Shown: positions 16,054 to 25,924, counted from the stretch's first letter. The stretch is 64,000 bases of DNA from Planctomycetaceae bacterium (GCA_027487775.1 JAIYCY010000009.1:20914-84913); one strand, 5' to 3'. Made by a program: numbers and translations. Notes: generated by a model from the letters alone, not told the origin.

Positions 16054-17586
16054 CTAAAGCAATTCGGCGAAGAGCGTCATCGGGCGGGCGTCGGTGACTT
16101 TGACTTTGACGATGTGTCCGACGAGGTCGGGGGTAGCGTCGAAGGCGACGATGTGATCGCCGCGCGAGCGACCGACAAGTTGCACTCGTTCCGCGGCAAG
16201 CTGAACATGCTCAGCGACGGCGGTTGCGCTACGGCCCCGATCCTGTGCACTGCGATCGAATCCGCTGCCGAGTTCGACATTGCTGCTGGGGTAGGCGGAG
16301 CGTTTGGCGGCGAGCTTGCTTTGGCCTTCGACGAGGACGTCGATTTCCTGTCCGATCATCGACTGGTGCAATTCGAGGCAGATTTGATTCTGGACGGCGA
16401 GCAGTTCGTTGTTGCGGCGCTTTTTGGTGGATTCGGGGACATCGTCAGCGAATCGATCGATGGCGACGGTTCCGGGGCGTGGGCTGTATTTGAAGATGAA
16501 GCTGTTCTTAAAGCGGCAGGTTTGGACGAGCTCGGCGGTGGCTTGGAACTCGGCCTCGGTCTCGGTGGGGAAACCAACGATGAAGTCGCTGGCGATCGCG
16601 ACATCGGGCATGAACGAGCGGGCACGCTCGGCGAAGCTTAGATATTGCTCGACGGTGTAGCCGCGATTCATGAGTTTGAGGATGCGGTCGCTGCCGTGCT
16701 GTGCGGGCGCGTGGAGATAACGGCAGATGCGTGAGCAATCGCGCATGGCCTGGAGGGCGTGGTCGGTGAAATCGCGCGGGTAGCTGGTGACGAAGCGGAG
16801 TCGAGGCAGACTGGGGACGGCTTCGTGGATTTGGTAGAGGAGGTCGGCAAAGGTGGTGCTGCGGCCGTCACCGAAATCGAATCGGTAGTGGTTGATGGTT
16901 TGCCCGAGGAGCGTGACTTCGAGCACGCCGTGATCGACGAGCATTTTAACTTCGTCGATGATGTTTTGCGGAGGTCGGTGGACCTCGGGGCCGCGTGTGT
17001 AGGGTACGACGCAGTAGGTGCAGAACTTGTTGCAACCGCGTGTGATGCGTACGTAGGCTTGTTTGACATTGTCGCCGGGCGAGATGGCGCGGGAGAGGTC
17101 GAGGAGTTCGAGGTTGTCTTCCTTGGCGGTCTCGAGGGTGCTGCTGCGGCGGACGGTGGAGCCCATGAGGGCGACCTGCGGTGCGGTCGACGTGTTGAAG
17201 CTGCCTTCGCTGGCGAGGCTGGTGCGTTGGGTGACGGCGTTGATGACCATGCCGGGAAGTTTGTCGAGTTCGCCTGGGCCGCAGAGGATATCGACGTGGG
17301 GGAATCGGTCGAGGATGCCGACGCCGTCACGCTCGGCCATGCACCCAATGACGCCGATGACCATGTCGGGTCGATGCTTGCGTGTTTCGCGCAGGATGCC
17401 GAGTCGTGACCAGACCTTTTGCTCGGCGTGTTCGCGAACAGAGCAGGTGTTGTAGATGACGACGTCGGCGGATTCAGGCGCGGGCGTGGTCTCGAATCCG
17501 CGTGCGCGGAGCTGGCTCATGACGAGTTCGCTGTCGAGCACGTTCATCTGACAGCCGAAGGTTTCGAGATAGACGGTTTTCTTCAT
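16054..17586 (-). CDS. miaB: tRNA-2-methylthio-N6-dimethylallyladenosine synthase MiaB
   Basis: MiaB is a radical-SAM methylthiotransferase that acts on A37 of tRNAs. The N-terminal UPF0004 domain supplies three cluster cysteines in ETFGCQMN, YNTCSVREHA and IGCMAERDG. The radical-SAM cluster motif CxxxCxxC is in GCNKFCTYCVVPYTRG. The C-terminal TRAM part ends the protein (VEGQSKL, LVGHIVKVKVTDA). Length is 510 residues from the ATG at 17586, slightly longer than the common 440-480; a region near residue 130-160 looks inserted. It is the fourth gene of a minus-strand run and follows a lipoprotein gene. Confidence 0.95.
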   Translation of the reverse strand: MKKTVYLETFGCQMNVLDSELVMSQLRARGFETTPAPESADVVIYNTCSVREHAEQKVWSRLGILRETRKHRPDMVIGVIGCMAERDGVGILDRFPHVDILCGPGELDKLPGMVINAVTQRTSLASEGSFNTSTAPQVALMGSTVRRSSTLETAKEDNLELLDLSRAISPGDNVKQAYVRITRGCNKFCTYCVVPYTRGPEVHRPPQNIIDEVKMLVDHGVLEVTLLGQTINHYRFDFGDGRSTTFADLLYQIHEAVPSLPRLRFVTSYPRDFTDHALQAMRDCSRICRYLHAPAQHGSDRILKLMNRGYTVEQYLSFAERARSFMPDVAIASDFIVGFPTETEAEFQATAELVQTCRFKNSFIFKYSPRPGTVAIDRFADDVPESTKKRRNNELLAVQNQICLELHQSMIGQEIDVLVEGQSKLAAKRSAYPSSNVELGSGFDRSAQDRGRSATAVAEHVQLAAERVQLVGRSRGDHIVAFDATPDLVGHIVKVKVTDARPMTLFAELL

Positions 17587-17649
17587 GTTGCGGCCCGTTG
17601 GCTCAGTTGAATCCAAGCCGGGCGACTATATCGCAACGAGGGCGGTTCG

Positions 17650-18138
17650 TCATGGCGTATTCTGACGAACGCCGGTGACGGGCATGGGTTCGACGTTGGA
17701 TGCCGGCTCAATGGTGAGCGTGGGTCGATCGAGGACGACCCATCGACTTTCGCCGGGGGGCAGAACGAGGTCACGTCGAAGGAGTCCGCCCTCTTTGGTG
17801 GAGAGGATTTGCGCGAAGTTGAGTTGCCCGTCGTAGATGCGAAGGATGGCGCTGGTGCGTTTGTAGAAGAAGCCCTTGACAGCGCCGGTGCCGGCTTGTT
17901 GACCGGGCGGGACGACCACGCCGGGGATCGGGCCGCTGCCGTCAATGCCGCTGGCGGAGAGTTGTTCGGGCGAGAGCCACCCGGCTTCGGGCGGGATGTC
18001 GTTTTTGGTGAGCCAGATCGTCACAGGTCGCTGGGAGCGATTTTCGACGGTGACATCGAATGCGATCGACTTGGCCCCTTCGCAGCCGGCTTGGATGGCG
18101 ACGACGAGGAGCGCGACGATGAGAGTCAGGGTTCGCAT
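17650..18138 (-). CDS. Putative lipoprotein of unknown function
   Basis: A 162-residue protein with a lipoprotein signal: MRTLTLIVALLVVAIQAGC has a hydrophobic core and the lipobox QAGC (Cys19), so it should be lipid-anchored. The rest looks like a small beta-rich domain: AFDVTVENRSQRPVTIWLTK resembles an Ig-like or copper-chaperone-like strand pattern, then a Gly/Pro-rich loop and VLPPGESRWVVLD. No family is recognised with certainty. It lies between the DUF3891 gene and miaB on the same strand with short gaps. Confidence 0.75.
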   Translation of the reverse strand: MRTLTLIVALLVVAIQAGCEGAKSIAFDVTVENRSQRPVTIWLTKNDIPPEAGWLSPEQLSASGIDGSGPIPGVVVPPGQQAGTGAVKGFFYKRTSAILRIYDGQLNFAQILSTKEGGLLRRDLVLPPGESRWVVLDRPTLTIEPASNVEPMPVTGVRQNTP

Positions 18139-18210
18139 GATCAGAAGATTGTAATGAGAGGTCGCGTGCGGGTGATAGTTTCGGGTGTGCTACTGACGGA
18201 GATGGATGGG

Positions 18211-19050
18211 CTAATTGGGAACCAGGAGCAGGTCGAGGGATTCGGAGGGGAGTTGTTCGAGGGCGTACTGGAGTTCGGGGGCGGACCGCGTTGGGGCGGC
18301 CGGGTAGCGGCGAAACTCGGCGCGAAGGTTGATGCGGGAATCGGCAAAAGGCCACGGGGCCAGGACGAGCTTGGTGGCGATGCGGCGCGCGGCGATGGGT
18401 GAGGTTGAACCGCCCTTCTCGGTGACACCGGGCATCGGTTGCACGACGACATCGCTGGCGAGCAGGCTCATGCTGATGAGATCGAGGAGCGCGAGCCAGC
18501 GGTAATCAACGGCAAGCTCGCGTTCGCGCGGGTCGGCGAGGTCTTGAGACAGGCCGAGCCGGCGCGCGTGATCAACGGAGAGTCCGAGCGTGGGCCTGAG
18601 GTTTTCCTGCAATTCGATTTCGGTCTGATGGTATTTGTTGACCTCGAAGAGACGGCGCATGTCGCTGGATTCGAAGCGACGCGGTCCGGTGCTGACCTTG
18701 CCGAGATCGTCGGCGAGCTGCATGCCGTGGATGCTGACCAGAAGCGTCGCCCAGGGATCCGTGCGTGGTTCGTCGCGTAGCCTGCGTGTGGAGGCGGCGA
18801 GAGCTTCGATCTGCATGGCCCAACCCGCTTCGAGGCAGTCGAGAGGATAACGCTGCGGGCTGAGGAGGGGTTCGGCGTCGGTGGAATCCCATCCCGAGTC
18901 GTGGAGCGAGGCGGCATGCCTGAGGGAATCGCGTCGGACGGGCGGGACGAATCGTTCGTTGCCCGCCTGCATGACAAGTTCGGCGGCGATGCGCGCGTGC
19001 TCGCGCTGGGTGAAGAGGAAGAACTCGCGCTGCTCGAATCGCCTGATCAT
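18211..19050 (-). CDS. DUF3891-family protein
   Basis: The 279-residue product begins MIRRFEQREFFLFTQREHARIAAEL and continues with RRDSLRHAASLHDSGWDSTD. These Gln/His and His-Asp-x-Gly-Trp blocks are typical of DUF3891, a cytoplasmic family of unknown function with HD-like histidine/aspartate spacing. A conserved VSIHGMQLADD follows near residue 108. The ATG at 19050 has a ggaag 5 bp upstream. No experimental role is known to me. Neighbours are a flippase upstream and a lipoprotein downstream, on the same strand. Confidence 0.75.
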   Translation of the reverse strand: MIRRFEQREFFLFTQREHARIAAELVMQAGNERFVPPVRRDSLRHAASLHDSGWDSTDAEPLLSPQRYPLDCLEAGWAMQIEALAASTRRLRDEPRTDPWATLLVSIHGMQLADDLGKVSTGPRRFESSDMRRLFEVNKYHQTEIELQENLRPTLGLSVDHARRLGLSQDLADPRERELAVDYRWLALLDLISMSLLASDVVVQPMPGVTEKGGSTSPIAARRIATKLVLAPWPFADSRINLRAEFRRYPAAPTRSAPELQYALEQLPSESLDLLLVPN

Positions 19051-19149
19051 TCAAACTTCCATCGACCTGACCCACACGGAAAGGAGTTCAAGACCGTGGA
19101 GCATAACCGCAAGCAACAAAAAGATTCGAGCGACGATGATTCTAAAGGG

Positions 19150-20733
19150 CTATGACCTCTGACTACGCCTGTAAAGCAGAAGGCAGGCAGGCATCCAGAT
19201 CACACCGACGAGCAGCATCGAAAGAACAAGCGATCTCCAGCCTGTGAGATCAAGCACGTCGACGAGGTAGAGAATGCCAAGCGAACTGGATGCGACGGCA
19301 AGCGACATGAGTAGATCCATCGGCGTGATGCTCACGCCGATCTTGAGCCGACTCACGCCGCTCACGCTGATGAGGTAACGTAACGCATCCGCACAGGCGA
19401 GCCCGATGAGCGACCCTGGGAATCCGCCGAGGTAATGCCCGAGCGGGAGGAAGATGATCAGGCCCAGCACTTTCGATCCGGTGATGGCCGCCATCCAGCG
19501 GCCCTTGCCCGCGGCGAGAAGCGCGCTTGCGTTGGTCGCCTCGAGCAATTGAAACCATGCTGCAATGCCGATGAGCTGCACCATCCAGCCTGCCTGTCGG
19601 TAGGATCCGGTGTAGAGCAACGTGACCAGAGGCACGCCGCAGCAGATCAGGCCAGTCACAGCGAATCCGCCCATGGCAAGGAGCATGCGTCGCATTTTGG
19701 GGAAAACGCGTCGGAACCGCTCGGGATCGCGCTGCAGTGCAGCGTAGGTGGGAAAGACGACGCTCGAGCCGATCTTGAGGATCGCGTCACGCGGGGCGCC
19801 CGCGAGCAGGACGGCCACGCCGTAGACGCCCAGCATTTCGATCGGATACATCCGACCAAAGACCAGTCGATCGAGCTGATTGGCGCAGAACGTGAGGGCG
19901 GTTGAGAGGAAGATCCATCGTCCGAGCCCTGTGAGGGCGCGGGCACTTTCGCGATCCCAGCCGAAGCGGTCTCGTCGATCGCGCATGAGAAAGTGCGTGA
20001 CAATCGTTTCAAGCACGCCAACGACGAGCGACGGAATGACCAGAGCCCAAAGCGTCGGGCTGACGCGTGCCCACGCGATCATGCCGCAGGCGATGAGGAG
20101 CTGTCGACAGACTTCGAGGCAGGCTTGCTCCTTGAGTCGCAATCGTCGGGCGAGGCGGTAATAGGCCGTGGAACGGAAGCCTTCAATGATCGCACCGATG
20201 CCGGCCACGGGCAGTACCCAGAGCAGCCCTTCGGCGTTGCCATAAAACTTGGCGATCGGCCATGCGATGGCGCACGTCGCGAGCCAAATGATGAAGCCAC
20301 GGAGGACTTGCATCGTGAAGGCCGTGCGGAGGAACGGTTCGGTTTCGCCCTTTTCATGACGGACGACGGACGGGCCGATGCCGACGTCGCTGAACATACG
20401 GACGGCGACCATGAACGTCATCGCGAGCGTCATCACGCCATAGAGGTCGGGCGCGACGAGCTTGGTGACCAATACATTGGAGACAAAGCGAATCAGATTG
20501 ACGGCGGCGAATCCGCCAAAGGTCCAGACGCTGCCCGCCAGCGCGCGTCGTTTCAGATCATCGCCCGCCGGTCCGAGCGACGAGACCCCGCCGGACGTCG
20601 AGTCGTCGGTCGTAGTCTTGGGATCCCGCGAAGACGATTCGACCTCGGCCTCCGCGCGCGACGACTCCCCGACAGCGCGGGCGGTTGCCGCATCATCATC
20701 GCCATCGTCGATCGTCCGTTGGTCGAAGGTCAT
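19150..20733 (-). CDS. Polysaccharide flippase-like membrane protein (MVF/Wzx superfamily)
   Basis: The 527 residues start with about 70 polar residues, then at least 12 membrane spans begin at LAGSVWTFGGFAAVNLIRFVS. APDLYGVMTLAMTFMVAVRMFSDVGIG is the typical early segment of O-antigen or exopolysaccharide flippases of the MATE/MVF superfamily. These move lipid-linked sugar repeat units across the inner membrane. The long acidic/Ser-rich cytoplasmic N-terminus is unusual. No glycosyltransferase gene is nearby, so the sugar it handles is unknown. It is the first gene of a minus-strand run. Confidence 0.85.
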   Translation of the reverse strand: MTFDQRTIDDGDDDAATARAVGESSRAEAEVESSSRDPKTTTDDSTSGGVSSLGPAGDDLKRRALAGSVWTFGGFAAVNLIRFVSNVLVTKLVAPDLYGVMTLAMTFMVAVRMFSDVGIGPSVVRHEKGETEPFLRTAFTMQVLRGFIIWLATCAIAWPIAKFYGNAEGLLWVLPVAGIGAIIEGFRSTAYYRLARRLRLKEQACLEVCRQLLIACGMIAWARVSPTLWALVIPSLVVGVLETIVTHFLMRDRRDRFGWDRESARALTGLGRWIFLSTALTFCANQLDRLVFGRMYPIEMLGVYGVAVLLAGAPRDAILKIGSSVVFPTYAALQRDPERFRRVFPKMRRMLLAMGGFAVTGLICCGVPLVTLLYTGSYRQAGWMVQLIGIAAWFQLLEATNASALLAAGKGRWMAAITGSKVLGLIIFLPLGHYLGGFPGSLIGLACADALRYLISVSGVSRLKIGVSITPMDLLMSLAVASSSLGILYLVDVLDLTGWRSLVLSMLLVGVIWMPACLLLYRRSQRS

Positions 20734-21052
20734 TGTCTAAAGGGTCAACTTTCAGAAACATGCTCGCGTCGACCGATTCCCGACTTGCATCGTCCTGAAG
20801 ATGCGCGGCTCTTCAAGGTGTTGAATCAAGCAAATCTACGCTCCGATAACGCGCACGCGTCTTTCATCGACCAAGCAGCTCGGATTCTTCCAAAATCACG
20901 ACCCTTTGCTGTGAGATATAACGCATATGCAAGCGGGCCGATTCTGATTGATCGGCCTTGTTTCGGTCGATAGTCCGGTCTACAGTCCAGACGAGCGTTC
21001 TGGGACGTTGATCCTCTTACACGCGTTTCATGAAGTTCTTTTGAGGCACTTT
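20734..21052. other. Divergent promoter region with a small hairpin
   Basis: These 319 bp separate the flippase gene (minus) from the S55 peptidase gene (plus). An inverted repeat GGCCGAT/ATCGGCC (20936-20957, loop of 8) is followed by ttgtttc. It could be a terminator-like or operator structure. No clear -35/-10 pair was found and no gene is seen. Confidence 0.4.
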
Positions 21053-23110
21053 ATGCCCCTTCTCACTGGCCCGTTGTTTTGTGCGTCAAGCCAGACCGCT
21101 TGGCGATTGTTCGGTTGTTTGATGGCGACATTCATGGTCGGGTCTAAGGTTTCCTTGGGTGAAACGCCGGTCAAACCGGATGCATCTGCAACCACGTCGG
21201 CGGTAACGCCCGAATTTCGTTCCCCCGAAACAGCCGCCAGTTCGCCTGTCCCCGCAGCCACGGGCGTGTTTGCATTCGACCCTGCCCGTCACATGCGCGT
21301 CAGCGAAGTCAAGCCGGGCATGAAGGGATTCGGGCTGACCGTCTTCCGCGGAACCAAAATCGAGAAGTTCGACGTCGAAGTCGTCTCTGTTGTTCCGAAA
21401 CAGTTCGGGCCTGACCTCGACGTCGTGCTCATCATGTGCAAGGACGATTACGTTAAGCACACCGGACCCGTCCAGGGGATGAGCGGCTCGCCCATCTTCC
21501 TGTATGACGACTCGGGTAAGGCCCGAATGATCGGCGCATTCGCCTACGGCTGGAGCCTGCAGAAGGACCCGCTCGCCGGTGTTCAGCCGATCGAGTACAT
21601 GTTGGAGCTCTCTGCGAGGCCCGCTGTCGCACGAGATGATTCTGCGGTTCATCAACAGCATTCTAACTCTACCGCCGGCGAGCATTCTGCTGCTCGCCTT
21701 GATGTCGCGCGTGCGGATGCGATTGTGCAGTTGCTGTCGGAGCAGGATCGCATCAACTGGCAGGCAACACTCGCGCGTGTGATCGGATCGAATCGAACGG
21801 GCATGGCCATGCAGTCGCTGCCCGCGGGCCTGCGTCCGATGTCGCTACCGCTTTCGGTCGGCGGCGTGCCGCCGCATGTGGCCTCGGCGATCTCTCCGCT
21901 GCTGGAGTCGTCGGGATTTCAGCCTTTCTTCGCCGGAGCCGGCGGAGTAGCACCAGAAAATCCCCCCATCGAGCCGGGTAGCGCGCTTGTCGTGCCGATG
22001 ATGTCGGGCGATCTTGATCTGAGCGCGTTTGGAACCGCCACCGAAGTCATCGGCGATCGCGTCGTCGGATTCGGACACCCCTCCTTTAGCGACGGATACA
22101 CTGCCCTGCCGATGAGCAGCGGGTTTGTCCACACCATCGTGGCCAATCTGAATGCCAGCTTCAAGGTCGGCTCATCCGCGCCGATCCGGGGCGTGATCGA
22201 TCTGGATACCACCGTCGGCGTGGGCGGATCGATCGGCAAAGACATCTCGCTGATACCGATTCGTGTGCAGATCGATTCCGATGTGCCCGGTCGATCGCGC
22301 GTCTTTAACTACCGCGCGGTCAAGCACGATCAATTCACGCCCATGCTCGCTGCGATGGCCATCCAGTCGAGCATCTCCCAGATGGAGAATCTGCCCGCCC
22401 AAGCCACGCTGACGGCGTCATCCAAACTCTTATTCGCCGGCGGACGTGAGTTGACCAGCCGCGTGACCGCAACCACCGCCGAAGGGGCGGCCGCTCCCAT
22501 CGGGCCCGTCATCCTCAACAATGTCCTTCCCGTCGTCACCGCCCTGCGAAATCCGTTCGAAAAGACCGAACTCGAATCCGTCGATATCCAAATCAAGGTC
22601 GAGCACGGGATCCGCGAAACCATGCTCATGACCGCCCGCCCCGCCAAACCCACCTATAAGGCCGGTGAGACCGCCAGCATTGTCGTCATGACCCAGGACT
22701 ATCGCGGAGCACGCAGCGAAAGCCGTGTCGAGTTCGCTCTGCCGGATCACCTTGTTGAAGGCTCGTACACCATCACCCTCAGCAACGCCGACTCCTTCGT
22801 TTCCTCCGAATCTCAAGTCAATCCCGGCCGCTTCGAGGCCACCAATCTGGATGAACTGTTCAGCGTGTTCAGCTTTGCAAGTCAACACGACCCAACACAC
22901 CTCTACATCCGCCTCAACGAACAGAACATCTCCGGCGCTCGCATCGAGGGCACTGACATGCCCAAACTCCCCGCCAGTCGACTGGGTCGCCTCGCGGCCA
23001 CCGGTCGCCCGGGCGTCACACCCATCACCACATCACATACAAAGTCCATCCCCATGAACGCCGTTCTGCAGGGCGAAGTCTCCTTTGAACTCCAGATCAA
23101 ATCCGACTGA
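21053..23110 (+). CDS. Exported SpoIVB-type (S55) serine peptidase-like protein
   Basis: The 685-residue protein starts with a Sec-type signal (MPLLTGPLFCASSQ.. through LFGCLMATFMVGSKVSLG). Residues about 75-210 match the SpoIVB peptidase S55 domain: VSEVKPGMKGFGLTVFRG, and KHTGPVQGMSGSPIFL with candidate catalytic His near 136 and Ser146. A second S55-like part is suggested by VGFGHPSFSDGYTALPMSSG. The C-terminus is beta-rich without a recognised family. The ATG at 21053 has gagg 8 bp upstream. Planctomycetes do not form endospores of the Bacillus type, so another cell-envelope role is likely. The next gene, 123 bp downstream, encodes an exported beta-propeller. Confidence 0.8.
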   Translation: MPLLTGPLFCASSQTAWRLFGCLMATFMVGSKVSLGETPVKPDASATTSAVTPEFRSPETAASSPVPAATGVFAFDPARHMRVSEVKPGMKGFGLTVFRGTKIEKFDVEVVSVVPKQFGPDLDVVLIMCKDDYVKHTGPVQGMSGSPIFLYDDSGKARMIGAFAYGWSLQKDPLAGVQPIEYMLELSARPAVARDDSAVHQQHSNSTAGEHSAARLDVARADAIVQLLSEQDRINWQATLARVIGSNRTGMAMQSLPAGLRPMSLPLSVGGVPPHVASAISPLLESSGFQPFFAGAGGVAPENPPIEPGSALVVPMMSGDLDLSAFGTATEVIGDRVVGFGHPSFSDGYTALPMSSGFVHTIVANLNASFKVGSSAPIRGVIDLDTTVGVGGSIGKDISLIPIRVQIDSDVPGRSRVFNYRAVKHDQFTPMLAAMAIQSSISQMENLPAQATLTASSKLLFAGGRELTSRVTATTAEGAAAPIGPVILNNVLPVVTALRNPFEKTELESVDIQIKVEHGIRETMLMTARPAKPTYKAGETASIVVMTQDYRGARSESRVEFALPDHLVEGSYTITLSNADSFVSSESQVNPGRFEATNLDELFSVFSFASQHDPTHLYIRLNEQNISGARIEGTDMPKLPASRLGRLAATGRPGVTPITTSHTKSIPMNAVLQGEVSFELQIKSD

Positions 23111-23233
23111 AAGCTACGCATCAGCGCGTTCGCTGGTGCTTTCGCGTCACACCACTGACACATGCAAGTTCCGTCCACATTTCGCACTCCATCGTCCCTT
23201 TGATTGCTGTCAATTCAAACCCCTTCCCGAATC

Positions 23234-25609
23234 ATGACCCACACCCATCTCTCAAACCGTTCGGCCCGCCGCTCCACCCGCAATGCCATCCTCGCCTCTG
23301 CTGCGATCGCCAGCATTGGCTTGGTCCATTCGGGGCTCGTGGGGACGTCGCATGCTGTCGATACGAAATACTTCACCCATTCGACCGCCTCTGATTTCAC
23401 ATCGGGCGAACTTGAGGGCCTCAGTGTCACGACCTACGGCGAACTCAAGCTTACGCGGAAGCTCGATCACATCCTTGCCGAGGATGACACCACGCTCGCA
23501 GACGCGGCGCAGGTCGTTGAATCGCTCGCGGTCGGGCGCGACGGGACGATCTTTGTCGGCACCAGTCTCGAAGGTCATCTGCTGAGCATCAAGGACGGAA
23601 AGCTCACCACGCTCGCCAGTTTCGGCGATGCCACCAGCGTCTCGGCCATGCTCGTCGACGGCAGCGGAACGCTTTATTTCACCACCAGCGGGGCAGAGGC
23701 CAAACTCCACGCACTCAAACCGGGTGCCCAGAAGCCCGAGGAGATCGGCGCGATCGATAACGCCCAGTACGTCTGGTCGATCGTCGATGCCGGCGAAGGC
23801 ACGCTCTATCTCGGCACCGGTCCGGATGGCATCCTCGTGGAGGCCAAGCCCGCTCAGAAGGCATTTCGGCCGGTGGTCGATCTTGAAGAGTCCAACCTCC
23901 TTTCGCTCGCCTTTGATGGCAAACAAACTCTCTTCGTCGGCACAGATCCGAACGGACTGATCTACAAGGTCGATCGCACCACCGGCAAGTCGTTCGTTCT
24001 CTACGATGCTGCCGAGGCAGAGGTCGGAACGCTGCTACTCGATCCCAAGGGCAATCTCTACGTCGGCACCACCCAGTTCGTCGAAGGAACCGAGACCGGC
24101 CTGACGATCGAGGATAACGAGACCGGCCGACCGTCGGGTGCGATGGACGTGGGGGATGAAGTCGATCACGACGCGCCAGAAATGCCCACGCCGCCCGCGC
24201 CGCTCCCGCTCGAACCCGACGCGATCGCCCACGCCGCCCCGGACGCCGCAGATGTCGCCGACGCGGATCATGCCAATGCAGTCGAAGGCGAAGCCCAAAC
24301 CGAAGGCGAAATGGCCGAAGACGCTGACGATGCGGACGATGCTGACGATGCGGACGACTCCCCCTCGCCCAGCGGCCCGACCGTCGTCACTGGCACCAGC
24401 GGTGAATCGACCGAAGGCAACGCCGTCTATCGCATCGACCCCAGCGGCTTCGTTACCGAAATCTATCGCGGGCCCGTCATGATCCTTGATCTTGCGATGC
24501 AGAACGATCAGCTCCTGATCGCCTGCGGCGCAACCGGCGAACTCTTGCAACTCGATACGTCCAACGAAGAGTCGTCGGTGATCGTCGATCTCGATCAGCC
24601 GCACATCACTTCCTTGTTGACGCATTCCGACGGAACGTTGACGCTCGGGATCGCGGCGCCTGCGGGCGTGCACAAGCTCGGCGCGACCGTCGCGAGCGAA
24701 GGGACTTTCACAAGTCCCGTTCTCGATGCAGCCCAGATCAGCAGCTTCGGCAATCTCCGTCTCCAGGGAACCGCCCCCGCTGAGACTTCGATCAAGCTGT
24801 CCGTCCGAAGTTCCAATATCGAAGATTCTGACAACCCCGCATGGAGCGATTGGACCGAAGCCAAGCCGATCACCCGCTTTACGCCCATCGACGTCCCGGC
24901 TGCCCGGTTTCTACAATATCGCCTGACCCTCACCGGCAACGGCAAGACCGGGCCGAGCGTGGATAGCATTTCGATCGCCTACCAATGGCCGAATCTTGCG
25001 CCGCGGATCAGCGCCGTCACCGTCGCCGAGCCGGAATTGCCCACGCTCGGCAGTGATCCGACCGCCTCGCCAGTACGCACGCTCGGCTGGGAGGCTGCAG
25101 ATCCCAATGAAGACGCCCTCCGCGCTAGAATCTCGATCCGTCCTGTCGGGGGAGCCTGGATCGCAGTCGAATCCGACCTCGATGCGACAAGTTTTGACCT
25201 CGACACCCGGCGGTTCGTCGACGGTCGATATGAGGCCAAGGTTGAAGTCTCCGACGCCCCCGGCAATATCCCCGCCGATGCCAAGTCGGCCAGCCGGGTT
25301 TCAGAGGTTTTTACGATCGACAACACCGCCCCAGTCGTGGGTGATGTCGCCGTCAAGTATGAAGCCGACCGTGCCATCCTCACCCTCCGCGTGGCCGACC
25401 GAACCGGCATCGTTCGCGGCCTTGAGTTTCTCGTCGAAGGACAAAAGGGCTGGCAAAGGGCCCTTCCTTCGGATAGACTCAACGATTCGCCCGAGGAGCA
25501 GTACACGATCGTACTGCCCCTGCCTGCGGATGCGACACGCGTCGTCTCCCTCCGGGCGATCGACAACGTCGGGAACGCCGCCCACACATCGGTGACGCTG
25601 AAGCGATAA
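23234..25609 (+). CDS. Exported beta-propeller-like protein
   Basis: 791 residues with an N-terminal signal (ARRSTRNAILASAAIASIGLVHSGLVG). It contains repeats of the form SLAVGRDGTIFVGTSLEGHLLSI and TLLLDPKGNLYVGTTQ, typical of WD40/PQQ-like propellers, interrupted by a low-complexity Ala/Asp/Glu/Pro spacer (near residues 315-385, with DADDADD repeats). The C-terminal third is made of beta domains (LSVRSSNIED, SISIAYQWPNLAPRIS, FTIDNTAPVVGDV) like fibronectin or sulfatase-associated modules. No enzyme motif is visible. It lies 123 bp behind the S55 peptidase gene on the same strand and may function with it. Confidence 0.75.
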   Translation: MTHTHLSNRSARRSTRNAILASAAIASIGLVHSGLVGTSHAVDTKYFTHSTASDFTSGELEGLSVTTYGELKLTRKLDHILAEDDTTLADAAQVVESLAVGRDGTIFVGTSLEGHLLSIKDGKLTTLASFGDATSVSAMLVDGSGTLYFTTSGAEAKLHALKPGAQKPEEIGAIDNAQYVWSIVDAGEGTLYLGTGPDGILVEAKPAQKAFRPVVDLEESNLLSLAFDGKQTLFVGTDPNGLIYKVDRTTGKSFVLYDAAEAEVGTLLLDPKGNLYVGTTQFVEGTETGLTIEDNETGRPSGAMDVGDEVDHDAPEMPTPPAPLPLEPDAIAHAAPDAADVADADHANAVEGEAQTEGEMAEDADDADDADDADDSPSPSGPTVVTGTSGESTEGNAVYRIDPSGFVTEIYRGPVMILDLAMQNDQLLIACGATGELLQLDTSNEESSVIVDLDQPHITSLLTHSDGTLTLGIAAPAGVHKLGATVASEGTFTSPVLDAAQISSFGNLRLQGTAPAETSIKLSVRSSNIEDSDNPAWSDWTEAKPITRFTPIDVPAARFLQYRLTLTGNGKTGPSVDSISIAYQWPNLAPRISAVTVAEPELPTLGSDPTASPVRTLGWEAADPNEDALRARISIRPVGGAWIAVESDLDATSFDLDTRRFVDGRYEAKVEVSDAPGNIPADAKSASRVSEVFTIDNTAPVVGDVAVKYEADRAILTLRVADRTGIVRGLEFLVEGQKGWQRALPSDRLNDSPEEQYTIVLPLPADATRVVSLRAIDNVGNAAHTSVTLKR

Positions 25610-25789
25610 TTCCGCCCAGCCCATCCGTGTTCGACGGCTTTCCGAGGATCGAAAACAGGCCGGCTCTGACCAGCCTGAATCGATCTCACGGTTGATCGAT
25701 AGGGCTGGCTTGCCAAATCGATCTGTTTGCTTTGATTTGGCTTCGGTTGATCGGGAATTTTTGTCAGACTGAATGTAGAGGAAACGGAC

Positions 25790-25924
25790 ATGCATTACCC
25801 CCACCGCACGAGCAAAGTAAAGCGCGCCCGCAAGATGGGCTTCCGCGCCCGGATGCGCACCCGCAACGGCCGCAAGCTCATCAACGCCAAACGACGCGCC
25901 GGTCGCGTCGTCAGCCCCGTCTGA
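25790..25924 (+). CDS. rpmH: 50S ribosomal protein L34
   Basis: A 44-codon gene encodes MHYPHRTSKVKRARKMGFRA followed by RMRTRNGRKLINAKRRAGRVVSPV. The MGFRARMRTRNGRKLINAKRRAGR core is the diagnostic block of L34, which binds 23S rRNA in the large subunit. The ATG at 25790 is preceded by a gaggaaacgg ribosome site. L34 genes usually stand beside rnpA and dnaA; here the next gene is mrp on the opposite strand, and no rnpA-like frame follows in the 244 bp downstream. A GC-rich hairpin at 26021-26041 may terminate the short transcript. Confidence 0.95.
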   Translation: MHYPHRTSKVKRARKMGFRARMRTRNGRKLINAKRRAGRVVSPV

